Source: Propionivibrio limicola (GTDB taxonomy: Bacteria > Pseudomonadota > Gammaproteobacteria > Burkholderiales > Rhodocyclaceae). Taken from it: a stretch of 64,000 nt of DNA. The stretch covers positions 248,001 through 312,000 of the forward strand of contig NZ_SSSR01000002.1 of the NCBI RefSeq assembly GCF_009469695.1. The letters run 5' to 3'. A model generated the notes under the pieces. It ran no database searches. It was not told the DNA's origin and saw only the letters and a list, made by a program, of their open reading frames with translations. A program made the translations under genes and the position numbers. Every line of letters starts with the position of its first letter. Position 1 is the stretch's first letter. Of this stretch, positions 43,863-54,700 are shown piece after piece.

Positions 43863-44471
43863 GTGTTCTCGATCATTTTGGCGGCTGGCTGGCCCATTTG
43901 GCCTTTGTTGTTTGCGTCGATTATTTCTGTCGCTTTAATCATCGAGCGCCTGATGACATTGCGTCGCGCAAAGGTTTTACCTGATGGCCTTCTTCAGCGG
44001 GTAATCGCCGAATATCGCCAGCAGGGCGTGAACGAGTCAATGCTTGCGAATCTTGAAAAGCAGTCCCCGCTGGGACAGGTTCTTGCAGCGGGGCTTCGGA
44101 ACGTCGGCAGTTCGCGCGAGATCATGCGAGAGTCGATTGAGGAGACTGGCGGCGTGGTCGCGCACGGGTTGGAGCGCTATTTGACGACGCTCGGCACGAT
44201 TGCCTCCATCAGCCCGTTGATGGGGCTGCTCGGTACTGTGGTGGGGATGATCGAGATTTTTGGCTCGCAGTCGCCGAGTGGGGCCAACCCGCTGCAGCTG
44301 GCCCATGGTATTTCCGTGGCTCTCTATAACACCGGGTTCGGTCTGATCATCGCAATCCCGAGCATGATTTTCTGGCGCCATTTCCGTGCATTGGTGAATA
44401 GCTTCGTCGTCGAGATGCAGCAGCAAGCCATCCACCTCGTCGAGGTTTTGCAGGGTGCGCGGAAGGCCTAA
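43863..44471 (+). CDS. exbB: ExbB/TolQ family proton channel protein
   Basis: 202 residues, three membrane helices, with the second and third forming the proton channel that powers TonB or Tol. Characteristic features are the opening FSIILAAGWPIWPLLFASII, ERYLTTLGTIASISPLMGLL followed by GTVVGMIEIF, and ISVALYNTGFGLIIAIPSM. The start is GTG 43863, chosen because homologues begin MFSII at this point; upstream frame to 43794 has no good ribosome site. It is followed by exbD and the lipid A gene lpxK, the usual betaproteobacterial order. Confidence 0.93.
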   Translation: MFSIILAAGWPIWPLLFASIISVALIIERLMTLRRAKVLPDGLLQRVIAEYRQQGVNESMLANLEKQSPLGQVLAAGLRNVGSSREIMRESIEETGGVVAHGLERYLTTLGTIASISPLMGLLGTVVGMIEIFGSQSPSGANPLQLAHGISVALYNTGFGLIIAIPSMIFWRHFRALVNSFVVEMQQQAIHLVEVLQGARKA

Positions 44472-44486
44472 GGAGTCGTTGAAGTG

Positions 44487-44903
44487 ATGAATTTTCAGCG
44501 CGGCCGCAGTAATGACGAGCCGGAAATCAACCTGATTCCATTGATCGATGTTCTGCTCGTAATCATCATCTTTCTGATGTTGACCACGACGTATGCGAAA
44601 TTTTCCGGGCTGGAAATCAATCTGCCAACGGCCGATGCCAGCAAACAGGATGAGCAACCGAACGAAATCAATGTGGCCGTGGCGTCTTCTGGTCAGGTTC
44701 TTGTTAATCAGGCGCCGCTTGTCACGGCGGATGTTAAGTCGATCAGTGACGCCCTTCGTCGCGCTGCTGGCGAAAACAAAGAGCCGATAATCGTTATTAA
44801 CGCCGATGCCAAGGCGACGCACCAAAGCGTCGTCGATATCATGCAAGCCGCCCAGTTGGCGGGGTATCCCCATATTTCCTTCGCGACGCAAGCGCCAAAA
44901 TGA
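44487..44903 (+). CDS. exbD: ExbD/TolR family protein
   Basis: 138 residues. One membrane helix (about 17-37: LIPLIDVLLVIIIFLMLTTT) containing the proton-carrying Asp in PLIDVLLV, followed by a periplasmic domain (EINLPTADASKQDEQPNEIN to the Pro-Lys end). Partner of the preceding exbB. ATG 44487 chosen; the GTG just in front (44484) has better spacing to AGGAG at 44471 and is possible. Confidence 0.94.
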   Translation: MNFQRGRSNDEPEINLIPLIDVLLVIIIFLMLTTTYAKFSGLEINLPTADASKQDEQPNEINVAVASSGQVLVNQAPLVTADVKSISDALRRAAGENKEPIIVINADAKATHQSVVDIMQAAQLAGYPHISFATQAPK

Positions 44904-44925
44904 ACGTTCGACGCCAGGAAACGTA

Positions 44926-45972
44926 ATGCGTCCTCGTGGCCTTGCCCGGTGCCTGCCGCGCTTGTGGTTCAGGCGCGAATTGGCCCTGCAGCTTATCCCG
45001 TTGTTGCCTCTCTCCTGGCTGTACCGTCTCGTCGTATCGATTCGACGGGCGTTGTTTGCGGCGGGAGTGCTTGCCTCCGAGTCACTGTCGGTTCCGGTTG
45101 TCGTTGTCGGCAATCTGACCGTGGGCGGCGCTGGTAAAACCCCATTTGTGCTTTGGCTCGTCGAGCAACTTCGCGAATGCGGTTGGAAGCCCGGTATCAT
45201 CAGCCGGGGGTATGGTGGTGCGGTTGAAGGTGTTTGCGAGGTTACGGTCGAGAGCGACAGCAGAGTTGTTGGCGATGAGCCGCTGTTGTTGGCCAAGAAG
45301 AGTGGCGTGCCGGTTTTTGTCGGGCGTGACCGCGTGGCGGCTGGTCAAGCATTGGTTTCTGCTCACCCCGAGTGCAATGTTGTCATCTCCGACGATGGGC
45401 TTCAGCACTATCGCCTGCGCAGGGATGTCGAGATTGTCCTTTTCGACGGTCGTGGCGCGGGCAATTCCCAGTTATTGCCCGCCGGGCCGTTGCGTGAGCC
45501 GCTCCGGCGAGCCAGGGGCGTGACGGCGATTGTCTGGAACGGCGGGCTAAGCGCCGGCCGGTCGTTGTTCGGAGAGGTCGTGCCCCAGTTCGCGATGCAT
45601 TTGACTGGCGACCGTTTTAGATCCTTGCGCGATGCGTCATGTTTTTGCGCACCGGATGCCTTTCAAGGGCGACCGGTCTATGCGGTCGCCGGCATTGGTG
45701 ATCCGTCCCGTTTTTTTGCTCAGTTGGAATCGCTCAAGATCTGTTTCGAGGCGCATCCTTTTCCTGATCATCATGCCTACGTTGCCGAGGATTTTGCATG
45801 GGCACAGCAGGGTGTGATTCTGATGACGGAGAAAGATGCGGTAAAATGCCCCTCTTTCGCCGTGGGCGAAGCGTGGGTGCTGCCAGTTGAGGCACGGATC
45901 GACGCTGGTCGCGACGGCAAGACCTTGTTGCAAACAATTCTGGAGAAGCTTAATGGACGCTCGCTTGCTTGA
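44926..45972 (+). CDS. lpxK: tetraacyldisaccharide 4'-kinase
   Basis: 348 residues. Adds the 4' phosphate to the lipid A precursor at the inner membrane. P-loop [17 protein letters not shown] near 55-71, [19 protein letters not shown] and [19 protein letters not shown] are the family hallmarks. An N-terminal hydrophobic helix ([19 protein letters not shown]) contacts the membrane. ATG 44926 has AGGAAA upstream. The gene ends 20 bases inside the Trm112 gene, so they are coupled. Confidence 0.95.
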   Translation: MRPRGLARCLPRLWFRRELALQLIPLLPLSWLYRLVVSIRRALFAAGVLASESLSVPVVVVGNLTVGGAGKTPFVLWLVEQLRECGWKPGIISRGYGGAVEGVCEVTVESDSRVVGDEPLLLAKKSGVPVFVGRDRVAAGQALVSAHPECNVVISDDGLQHYRLRRDVEIVLFDGRGAGNSQLLPAGPLREPLRRARGVTAIVWNGGLSAGRSLFGEVVPQFAMHLTGDRFRSLRDASCFCAPDAFQGRPVYAVAGIGDPSRFFAQLESLKICFEAHPFPDHHAYVAEDFAWAQQGVILMTEKDAVKCPSFAVGEAWVLPVEARIDAGRDGKTLLQTILEKLNGRSLA

Positions 45973-46129
45973 TATTCTGGTCTGTCCGGTTTGCAAAGCC
46001 AGTCTTGAGTATCGCAAGGCCGAACAGGAGTTGGTCTGCAATCCCTGCAAACTTGCTTATCCTGTTCGTGATGATATTCCCATCCTGCTTGAAGACGAGG
46101 CGCGCAGACTGACTCTCGACGAAAAATGA
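45953..46129 (+). CDS. Trm112 family protein
   Basis: 58 residues with two CxxC pairs ([11 protein letters not shown] near 9-19 and [18 protein letters not shown] near 27-44), a zinc-ribbon fold. Known as YcaR in enterobacteria, where it also precedes kdsB. Function unknown in bacteria; eukaryotic Trm112 activates methyltransferases. Its start overlaps the end of lpxK, and its stop lies just before kdsB. Confidence 0.94.
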   Translation: MDARLLDILVCPVCKASLEYRKAEQELVCNPCKLAYPVRDDIPILLEDEARRLTLDEK

Positions 46130-46143
46130 TGCGGGAGGTGCCG

Positions 46144-46920
46144 ATGGATTTCAAGATCGTTATTCCCGCACGCCATGCGTCGTCAAGGTTGCCGGCCAAG
46201 CCGCTGCTTGATCTCGGCGGGAAGCCGATGGTGGTTCGAGTTGCCGAGCGGGCGCTGCTTTCCGGTGCCAGTGAGGTGTGGGTGGCGGCTGATCACACCG
46301 ACGTGATCGAGGCGGCCAGCCTTCATGGGATTCGGGTCCTTGAAACGCGCGTCGACCATGCCAGCGGCACGGATCGCTTGGCAGAGGTTGTCGAAAAGCT
46401 CGGGTGGGGCGATGACGTGATCGTCGTCAACGTCCAGGGCGACGAGCCGTTGATTGATCCGGCGTTGATTGCCCAGACGGCGAAGCAACTTGCGGCGAGC
46501 GGTGCCGATATCGCCACCGTCGCACATCCGATTGAGGATGTTGCCGATTTTTTCAATCCCAATGTCGTCAAGGTTGTTTGCAAGGCCGATGGCGATGCGC
46601 TCTATTTCTCCCGCGCTCCGATACCTTATGCGCGCGATCAATTCGCCGGGGAGCGAGGCAAGGATGTTCTGCCGAACGGACTACCCGCGTTCAGGCACGT
46701 TGGCCTTTATGCCTACCGGGCTCGTTTCCTGCGCGCCTATGCCGGATTGGCACAGTCGCCGCTCGAAATCTTTGAAGCGCTCGAGCAGTTGCGTGCCCTT
46801 TGGCACGGTTACCGGATCAGTGTGTTCATTTCCGACATGGCCCCGAAACAAGGGGTGGATACGCCCGACGACGCTCGCCTCATGCAGGCAGTATTTACAG
46901 GGAAAAATATAGCGATTTGA
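46144..46920 (+). CDS. kdsB: 3-deoxy-manno-octulosonate cytidylyltransferase
   Basis: 258 residues. Activates Kdo as CMP-Kdo for lipopolysaccharide assembly. [17 protein letters not shown] at the N-terminus binds [39 protein letters not shown] and [13 protein letters not shown] are conserved. ATG 46144 is preceded by GGAGG. It completes the envelope cluster exbB-exbD-lpxK-Trm112-kdsB ahead of adk. Confidence 0.97.
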   Translation: MDFKIVIPARHASSRLPAKPLLDLGGKPMVVRVAERALLSGASEVWVAADHTDVIEAASLHGIRVLETRVDHASGTDRLAEVVEKLGWGDDVIVVNVQGDEPLIDPALIAQTAKQLAASGADIATVAHPIEDVADFFNPNVVKVVCKADGDALYFSRAPIPYARDQFAGERGKDVLPNGLPAFRHVGLYAYRARFLRAYAGLAQSPLEIFEALEQLRALWHGYRISVFISDMAPKQGVDTPDDARLMQAVFTGKNIAI

Positions 46921-46971
46921 TTTTGCCGTTTGGGCATCAGGCGGAGGCAAGGGTGTCCAGCGGTTTGTTGA

Positions 46972-47664
<693 letters not shown>

Positions 47665-47860
47665 TTAGACTGTCTGCGGGCCGCTCTCCATAAAGAGGCC
47701 GGATGGCGGCTGACAAAACACAATACAAATCGTAGATAATCGTCAGCTGTAACAAGGGAGGGCGTTGCTGCCCAATAAGGTGAGGGCCATTCTGGTCATT
47801 TGTTGTCCGGATTTATGAGGCTTGCCAAGGGATCCGGACTTTTTTCTAATAGGGGAGCTT

Positions 47861-49921
47861 ATGTTGGAAGGTCTGGGATTTGCGCTCGTGTGCGCGATCA
47901 TTGCAGTGCTTTACGGCGCAGCAATGACCAAATGGATTCTCTCGTTGCCGGCCGGTAATGATCGTATGCAGGAAATCGCCAAGGCTATTCAGGTTGGTGC
48001 CTCGGCTTACCTGCGTAAACAGTATTCGACGATCGGCATTGTCGGTGTTGTCCTCGCCATTCTTATCGCAGTCTTCCTTGGCAAACTGATGGCCATCGGT
48101 TTTGTCATCGGTGCCGTTCTCTCCGGCCTGACTGGTTTTATCGGCATGAACGTATCAGTGCGTGCCAACGTCCGTACCACCGAAGCGGCGCGGCGGGGGA
48201 TTGCTGCAGCGCTGGATGTGGCCTTCAAGGGAGGGGCGATCACCGGCATGCTGGTTGTCGGCCTCGGTTTGCTGGGTGTCGCGGGCTACTACGCCTTCCT
48301 GCGCAGCGCAGGCGCCGATTTGCACCATGCGGTCGAGCCGCTGGTCGGCCTTGCATTCGGTGGGTCACTGATCTCCATCTTCGCTCGTCTGGGTGGCGGC
48401 ATTTTTACCAAGGGCGCCGACGTGGGGGCCGATTTGGTAGGCAAGGTCGAAGCCGGTATTCCGGAAGATGATCCCCGCAATCCGGCCGTAATCGCCGATA
48501 ATGTTGGAGACAATGTCGGTGACTGTGCCGGCATGGCGGCCGACCTGTTCGAAACCTATGCCGTGACCGTCGTGGCTACCATGGTGCTCGGCGCGATGTC
48601 GCTCAAAGGGGTTGCAGGGGCAACCGATAACCTCGTCATTTATCCCCTCGTTTTGGGCGGTATTTCGATCATTGCCTCAATCATTGGATGCTTCTTCGTC
48701 AAATCGAGCGAAGGCGGCAAGATCATGAATGCGCTGTATCGCGGCCTGGCCGTGGCCGGCGTATTGGCGCTGGCGGCGTTCTACCCCGTGACGACCATGA
48801 TTCTCGGTGACAGTGTCACTCTGGCCGACGGTAAAGTTCTCAGCTCGCTGAACATCTTCGGTGCGGCGACGATCGGTCTGGTGCTGACGGGGCTGATGGT
48901 GTGGATCACCGAGTATTACACCAGTACCGAGTTCTCGCCGGTCAGAAAGGTGGCCGAAGCGTCGACGACAGGGCACGGTACCAACATCATCGCCGGTCTC
49001 GGCGTGTCGATGAAGGCGACGGCACTGCCCGTGCTTGCAGTCTGTCTGGCGATCTATCTGAGCTATGCACTGGCCGGCCTGTACGGGATATCGATTGCGG
49101 CCACCTCGATGCTGTCGATGACCGGGATCATCGTTGCGCTCGATGCCTACGGCCCGATTACCGACAATGCCGGTGGTATTGCCGAGATGTCCGAATTGCC
49201 GCAGGAAGTGCGTGATGTGACCGATCCGCTCGACGCGGTGGGTAACACCACCAAGGCGGTAACGAAGGGATATGCGATTGGCTCGGCCGGTCTGGCGGCG
49301 CTCGTTCTGTTTGCCGACTATACCCATGCTCTGGAAGGGCGCTTTGGCATGGCAACCGCCTTCGATCTTTCCGACCACATGGTCATCATCGGGTTGTTCA
49401 TCGGCGGTCTGATTCCCTATCTCTTTAGCGCCATGGCCATGGAGGCCGTTGGCCGGGCGGCGGGGGCTGTCGTTGTCGAGGTGCGACGCCAGTTCCGTGA
49501 AATCAAGGGCATCATGGATGGAGAGACGAAGCCCGATTATTCACGCGCAGTCGGCATGCTGACATCAGCGGCGATCAAGGAAATGATCATCCCCTCGCTT
49601 TTGCCCGTCCTGGTTCCGGTTGTTGTTGGTCTCCTGCTCGGTGCCAAGGCGCTGGGCGGCTTGTTGATGGGGACGATTATCACCGGCTTGTTCGTTGCCA
49701 TCTCGATGACGACAGGCGGCGGCGCCTGGGATAATGCGAAGAAATACATTGAGGATGGCCACTTTGGTGGCAAGGGTTCGGAAGCCCACAAAGCCTCGGT
49801 GACCGGCGATACCGTTGGCGACCCGTACAAGGATACGGCGGGTCCCGCAGTTAACCCCCTGATCAAGATCATCAATATCGTGGCGTTGATGATCGTGCCG
49901 ATCTTGCCGGTAATTTCCTGA
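47861..49921 (+). CDS. hppA: K+-independent proton-translocating pyrophosphatase
   Basis: 686 residues with about 16 membrane helices. Pumps protons while hydrolysing pyrophosphate. Substrate-binding motifs: [20 protein letters not shown], then [20 protein letters not shown] and the later [19 protein letters not shown]. In [15 protein letters not shown] the residues corresponding to the K+-switch positions are Lys and Thr, typical of K+-independent enzymes (A460K/A463T type). ATG 47861 has AGGGGAG before it. The 196-base gap after adk shows only a weak hairpin. Ends at a terminator. Confidence 0.95.
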   Translation: MLEGLGFALVCAIIAVLYGAAMTKWILSLPAGNDRMQEIAKAIQVGASAYLRKQYSTIGIVGVVLAILIAVFLGKLMAIGFVIGAVLSGLTGFIGMNVSVRANVRTTEAARRGIAAALDVAFKGGAITGMLVVGLGLLGVAGYYAFLRSAGADLHHAVEPLVGLAFGGSLISIFARLGGGIFTKGADVGADLVGKVEAGIPEDDPRNPAVIADNVGDNVGDCAGMAADLFETYAVTVVATMVLGAMSLKGVAGATDNLVIYPLVLGGISIIASIIGCFFVKSSEGGKIMNALYRGLAVAGVLALAAFYPVTTMILGDSVTLADGKVLSSLNIFGAATIGLVLTGLMVWITEYYTSTEFSPVRKVAEASTTGHGTNIIAGLGVSMKATALPVLAVCLAIYLSYALAGLYGISIAATSMLSMTGIIVALDAYGPITDNAGGIAEMSELPQEVRDVTDPLDAVGNTTKAVTKGYAIGSAGLAALVLFADYTHALEGRFGMATAFDLSDHMVIIGLFIGGLIPYLFSAMAMEAVGRAAGAVVVEVRRQFREIKGIMDGETKPDYSRAVGMLTSAAIKEMIIPSLLPVLVPVVVGLLLGAKALGGLLMGTIITGLFVAISMTTGGGAWDNAKKYIEDGHFGGKGSEAHKASVTGDTVGDPYKDTAGPAVNPLIKIINIVALMIVPILPVIS

Positions 49922-49943
49922 GCCCGATTTTTGGGAAAAAACG

Positions 49944-49967
49944 GGGTAGCTTCGGCTGCCCTTTTTT
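49944..49967 (+). terminator. hppA terminator
   Basis: GGGTAGC (49944-49950), loop TTCG, GCTGCCC (49955-49961), then six T. One G-T wobble pair. The stable UUCG loop and position 23 bases after hppA support it. Confidence 0.92.
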
Positions 49968-50039
49968 ATGCTCTGTGCAAGCTCTCCTGCCGAAAAAGAG
50001 TGGGCGCCGTGCATGAACTTGGGCGAGTAAAATGAAACG

Positions 50040-51737
50040 ATGCTTGTCCGACATGAGAAGTTTTTCGGGAAATTCCTTGCGCTATGGCTGGCGGCCGCCG
50101 CTTCGCCCGTGTTGGCGGAAGGAATCGTCCTGCGCGGATCAGAAAATATTGTCGAACTCCTCAAACCGTATCTCCCCGAAAATGGAGCGAGTCAACGTCG
50201 TGTGCAGGCGATGCTCGGCGAGGTGTTGGCTACCGAGGGGTATTTCTCTCCGGTTTTCGAGTTTTCAAACGAGGACGGGACGACTGCGTTGTATGTTGCG
50301 CCTGGGCCGCGTACTACCGTATCGAACGTCGATATGCGGATTGATGGTCCGATTGAGGAGCCCAGGCGTTCCATGCTTCGTAATGGCTGGCCGTTGCCGA
50401 TAGGAAGCGCATTCCGGCAAGCCGCCTGGAACGATGCGAAGCTCCAGATTCTTTCCGACCTGTTGGCGGTTGAACACGCCGGGGCGCGTCTTGTCGATAG
50501 CCTCGCCGAGATTGACACGGAAACGCAACGCGCCGATGTGCGCGTCCATTACGACGCCGGCCCTCGCTACCGCTTCGGCGAGTTGCAGGTCGAAGGATTG
50601 CAGCGCTATCCGGAGGACCTCGTCAGTCGCTATAACCGTGGTTTCCGGGAAGGTGATTCTTACCGTGAAGATCTCTTGAGGGCATTCCAAAGCACGCTGC
50701 TGACAACCCCGTATTTTGCTTCGGCCGAGGTCGCGCTGGATTTGGCGCAGAGCGAGGATGATGGCGAAGGTTTTGCAACGGCCCCGGTCCGCGTGAGTGT
50801 ACGCGAGCGGCCGGCGCATCGTTTTGGTGTTGGTGTTGGTGTTAGCTCGAATACCGGAGCCCGGGTCGAGGCGAACTACCACACCCCCAATTTGTTGAAT
50901 AAAGCTTGGGTGCTTGATGGCGGGCTAAGGATCGAGCAAAAGAAACAGACGCTATATTCCGATGTTTTTTTGCCTCCCGATGAAACGGGCCGTCGTCATG
51001 GTGTCGGCCTGATGGTCGAGGCGACCGACATCGAAGGCTTGAAGACTGACCGCTATGCGTTCGGTGCTCAGACCGTCTTGCAACGCGGTAACCTCGAGCA
51101 GCGCCTGTCGTTGAACTGGGAACGCGAGCGGCGCGAGCCGGACGGGGCCATGGCGACCACAAACAGCGCATTGGTGCCCAATGTCATGTGGACGTGGCGA
51201 CAAGTCGATAACCCGCTCGATCCGCGTGACGGCGTGGTGTGGCAGGCGCAGATGGGCGGTGGCAGCAAAGCGCTTGCGTCCGATCAGGATTTCCTTCGCT
51301 TGCAGGGGCGGTGGCAGCAATATTTCCCAATTGGCCGGTTGGATACCGTGGCGTTGCGGGCCGAGCTCGGCGTGACTTTGGCTGACTTGCGCAAAAACAT
51401 TCCGCAGGACTATCTGTTTCGAACCGGAGGCACCGGATCGGTACGCGGGTACTCCTACCAGAGCCTCGGGGTGACCGAAGGTTCTGCGACGGTGGGCGGT
51501 CGTTACATGGGTGTGCTGAGCGCGGAAGCGACGCACTGGTTCAACGAGACGTGGGGAGTTGCCGCGTTCGTCGATGCCGGTGAGGCCGCAGACAATGTGG
51601 AAGATCTGAATCTGGCCGTCGGCTACGGTCTTGGCGCGCGTTGGAAGAGTCCTGCCGGGCCGATCGGACTTGATCTGGCCTATGGCCAGCGAACCAGTAG
51701 TTGGCAAATTCACTTTGCACTGGCGATACCGTTTTAA
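50040..51737 (+). CDS. tamA: TamA-like outer-membrane assembly protein
   Basis: 565 residues of the Omp85 family. Signal peptide (about 1-26, ending PVLAEG), POTRA repeats (about 27-245), then a 16-strand barrel (about 260-565) closing with an aromatic strand (SSWQIHFALAIPF). FRTGGTGSVRGYSYQSLG contains the conserved RGY loop motif. With TamB it assists insertion of autotransporters and other outer-membrane proteins. The next gene follows after two bases. The 118-base gap upstream contains the hppA terminator. Confidence 0.93.
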   Translation: MLVRHEKFFGKFLALWLAAAASPVLAEGIVLRGSENIVELLKPYLPENGASQRRVQAMLGEVLATEGYFSPVFEFSNEDGTTALYVAPGPRTTVSNVDMRIDGPIEEPRRSMLRNGWPLPIGSAFRQAAWNDAKLQILSDLLAVEHAGARLVDSLAEIDTETQRADVRVHYDAGPRYRFGELQVEGLQRYPEDLVSRYNRGFREGDSYREDLLRAFQSTLLTTPYFASAEVALDLAQSEDDGEGFATAPVRVSVRERPAHRFGVGVGVSSNTGARVEANYHTPNLLNKAWVLDGGLRIEQKKQTLYSDVFLPPDETGRRHGVGLMVEATDIEGLKTDRYAFGAQTVLQRGNLEQRLSLNWERERREPDGAMATTNSALVPNVMWTWRQVDNPLDPRDGVVWQAQMGGGSKALASDQDFLRLQGRWQQYFPIGRLDTVALRAELGVTLADLRKNIPQDYLFRTGGTGSVRGYSYQSLGVTEGSATVGGRYMGVLSAEATHWFNETWGVAAFVDAGEAADNVEDLNLAVGYGLGARWKSPAGPIGLDLAYGQRTSSWQIHFALAIPF

Positions 51738-51739
51738 CC

Positions 51740-54700
51740 ATGAAGCTGAAGCCAAAACGCATGCTGTTAGCACTGATGCTTGTCCTCTCTGCCACGCTGG
51801 CAGTTGCGGGATGGCTGGTGGTAACGGAGAGTGGCTTGCAAGTTCTGGCCCGACTGGCGATGACCGCAACCCGTGATCGTTTGTTCATGGCCGATGTTCA
51901 GGGCCGCCTGTTGGGGGATTTTTCGATTGGCACGCTGCGTTGGACCGCACCCGAGCTTCAGATTGAAGCTGGCGGGATCGAAGTGGCTTGGGCGCCGGCG
52001 ACGCTTGTCGAGAAGAGAATACAGATCGACGCTGTGCGCATCGCGCGGCTTCGGATCGATAGCGCGGAGTCGGCGGAGCCAGCTCCGCTTCCCGCCGACT
52101 TGACGTTGCCGTTGCCGGTTGCGGTTCGGAAATTCGCGGTTGCGGCATTCGAGTGGGGCGATAGCCTGTCCGTGACCGATATGGCCGGCCGTCTGGAAAG
52201 CGATGGAGAGCAGCATCGGCTGGCCGGATTCTCGGCCAGGGTGCTTGATACGGCGATAACGAGTGAGGTCAGCTTGTCCGGAAAGGCGCCTTTCCGGCTG
52301 CACGGAACCGGCCGGGTTCGCGGACTGATCGCCGACAAGCCGCTCGAACTCACGCTGGGCGCGGAGGGAACGCTTGAGCGTATCGAATTGGTGGCCACCG
52401 GCCAAAAGGGGGTTTCCGGTGAGGGGCAGATCCGCCTGACGCCGTTTGCGGCGGTGCCGTATGCACAGGCGAGATTGGCCGTGAAAGATGTGGACCCGGC
52501 GGCCTGGTTGGCCGGTTCGCCGCACGCTTTGCTTTCGATGTCCCTGGAAGTCGAGCCGCAAGGTGAGGGCGTGACCGGTCGATTCAGCGCGATCAACCAC
52601 CGGCCGGGCCTTCTCGATCAGCATCTTTTGCCGTTTGAAAAAGGGCACGGCAAGTTCAACTGGCAATCTGCGGGTGTGCTGCTGTCGGAATTGTCGCTGG
52701 TGTTTCCCGACGGTGGGAGTCTGAGCGGGGAAGGCAAATGGGCCGAAAATTTGCTGACGCTCAGCCTCGGTGCGCGCCGGGTCGACGCGGCGCGTCTGAT
52801 TTCAACACTGCGTCAGACCCGGCTGAATGGCCCGGTGAGCATTGTGCTAGGCGCCGACCGGCAGCGTGTTGCTCTGAATCTGAAGGACGAGCGTTTTGCC
52901 GTGGCAGTCGACGCCGAACGCGCCGGAAGTACGATCACCGCCAGGCGATTGGAACTTTCATCGGCCGAAGCGCGGCTGTTGGCGTCCGGAGTCCTGGAAA
53001 CGGACGAGCGTATGGCCTTTTCCATGAAGGGCGAGTTGCGGCGCTTCGATCCGAGCCGTTTTTTCCGCTTGCCGGCTGCGCAGCTCAACGCTCGTTTCGA
53101 TGCGCAAGGGCGTCTTGCTCCGGGACTGGTTGTAGACGGGCGCTTTGAGCTGGACGAAAGCCGTTATGCCGGTTTGCCGCTGGCGGGGCGCGGGCGCCTC
53201 AATGTCGCGTGGCCGATCGTTTCGCACGCCGACGTCGCATTGAGTGCGGGACCGAGCCGGCTGACGGTCGCGGGAAGTTTCGGACATGCGCAGGGGAAAT
53301 TGACGGTTCAGATCGATGCTCCCGATTTGTCACTCTTCGGCGTAGACGGCGGTGTTTTCGGGCAGGTGGCTGTGTCCGGAAACAGCCGTGAGCCGCACGT
53401 CGCACTGCGCCTGAATGCGGAACACCTGGGGTATCGCCAATGGGGACGAGTCAGTGGGCTTGCAGTGAGGGCGAGTCTGGCGGGAGCGAACGATTCTCCG
53501 TTGGAAGTGGATCTGGCGGCTGCTCAACTCGATCTGCCGGGGCATCCAGCGTTGGCCAAGAACATGGTGTTCCGCCTGGCTGGCCGTAACGACAACCACC
53601 GAATGGAGTTGGCCGCCGATCTTGCGGGCATGTATCGATTCGGGCTCGGCGCGGAGGGCGGTTTGTCGCCCGGCCAGCGTTGGCATGGGCAGATGTACGA
53701 CTTGCGACTGGCCGGCGAGGACAAATCCCGTCGCCTGCTTCTGCGCCGCCCGGCACTCGTGAATGTTAGCCGTGACGGGTGGTCGTTCGGGCCGGCTGAA
53801 ATTGCGGGCGACGCGGCGGACTGGAATGCCGTCGTCCGGGCCGGCGCCGATACGCGGCGACTTGCCGTAGGTCTGGTCGGGCACGGCGCGCGCCTCGGGC
53901 AGGTTGAAGGCGGCTTGGAGGCGGCGATGGAAGGGTCGTGGAAAATTGCCGCCAACGCACCGTGGCATGGTCGGCTGCGGATCAATACGGCGGATCTGGC
54001 GTGGCTTGGCGAGTTGCTGGGAGAGGGCTGGCAGACGGGCGGTTGTTTCGTTGGCGAACTTGATCTCATGGGAACGCCCTCCCGGCCTCTGTCCAGCGGA
54101 CGTTTCAACGGAGATCAGTTGGTCTTGCGTCTTCCCGATCAGGGGTTGCATCTTGATCAAGGGCAACTGTCCGCCGAACTTGACAACAACCTCTTGCGTA
54201 TCCGGCGGCTCAGGTTCGCCAGCATACTTTCCAGCGTGCCCCGCCCGTTGCGATTGGCTATTGGCGAGGCGGCTTCCGTCTTTGCCGAGCCTGGAAGCCT
54301 CGATGTTTCGGGTGAAATGCGGATCGACCGGGCGAGCGGAGCCGACAGTGCCTTCCTTGATATTCAACTTGACCGGCTCGGTGCATGGCAACTTCCCGAT
54401 CAATGGGTGGCCGTTTCAGGCTCTGGCCGGGTGACGTGGCAGGAAGGCGCGCTCGGTGTTCACGGGAAGGTCGGCGTCGATGCCGGATACTGGCAACTGG
54501 CGCCGGGTGGAATGCCCCGCCTTTCCGACGACGTGGTGATTAAACGTCCGGGCGTTCAGTCGCGGCCCGCCTTCCGGCCGAATCTTGATCTCGACGTGAC
54601 GGCCGATCTCGGTCGGCAATTTTTGTTCAGCGGAGCGGGGCTGCAAACACGTCTTGTCGGTGACGTCCGCCTGACCGCACGGGGGCGTGACGTGCCGCGT

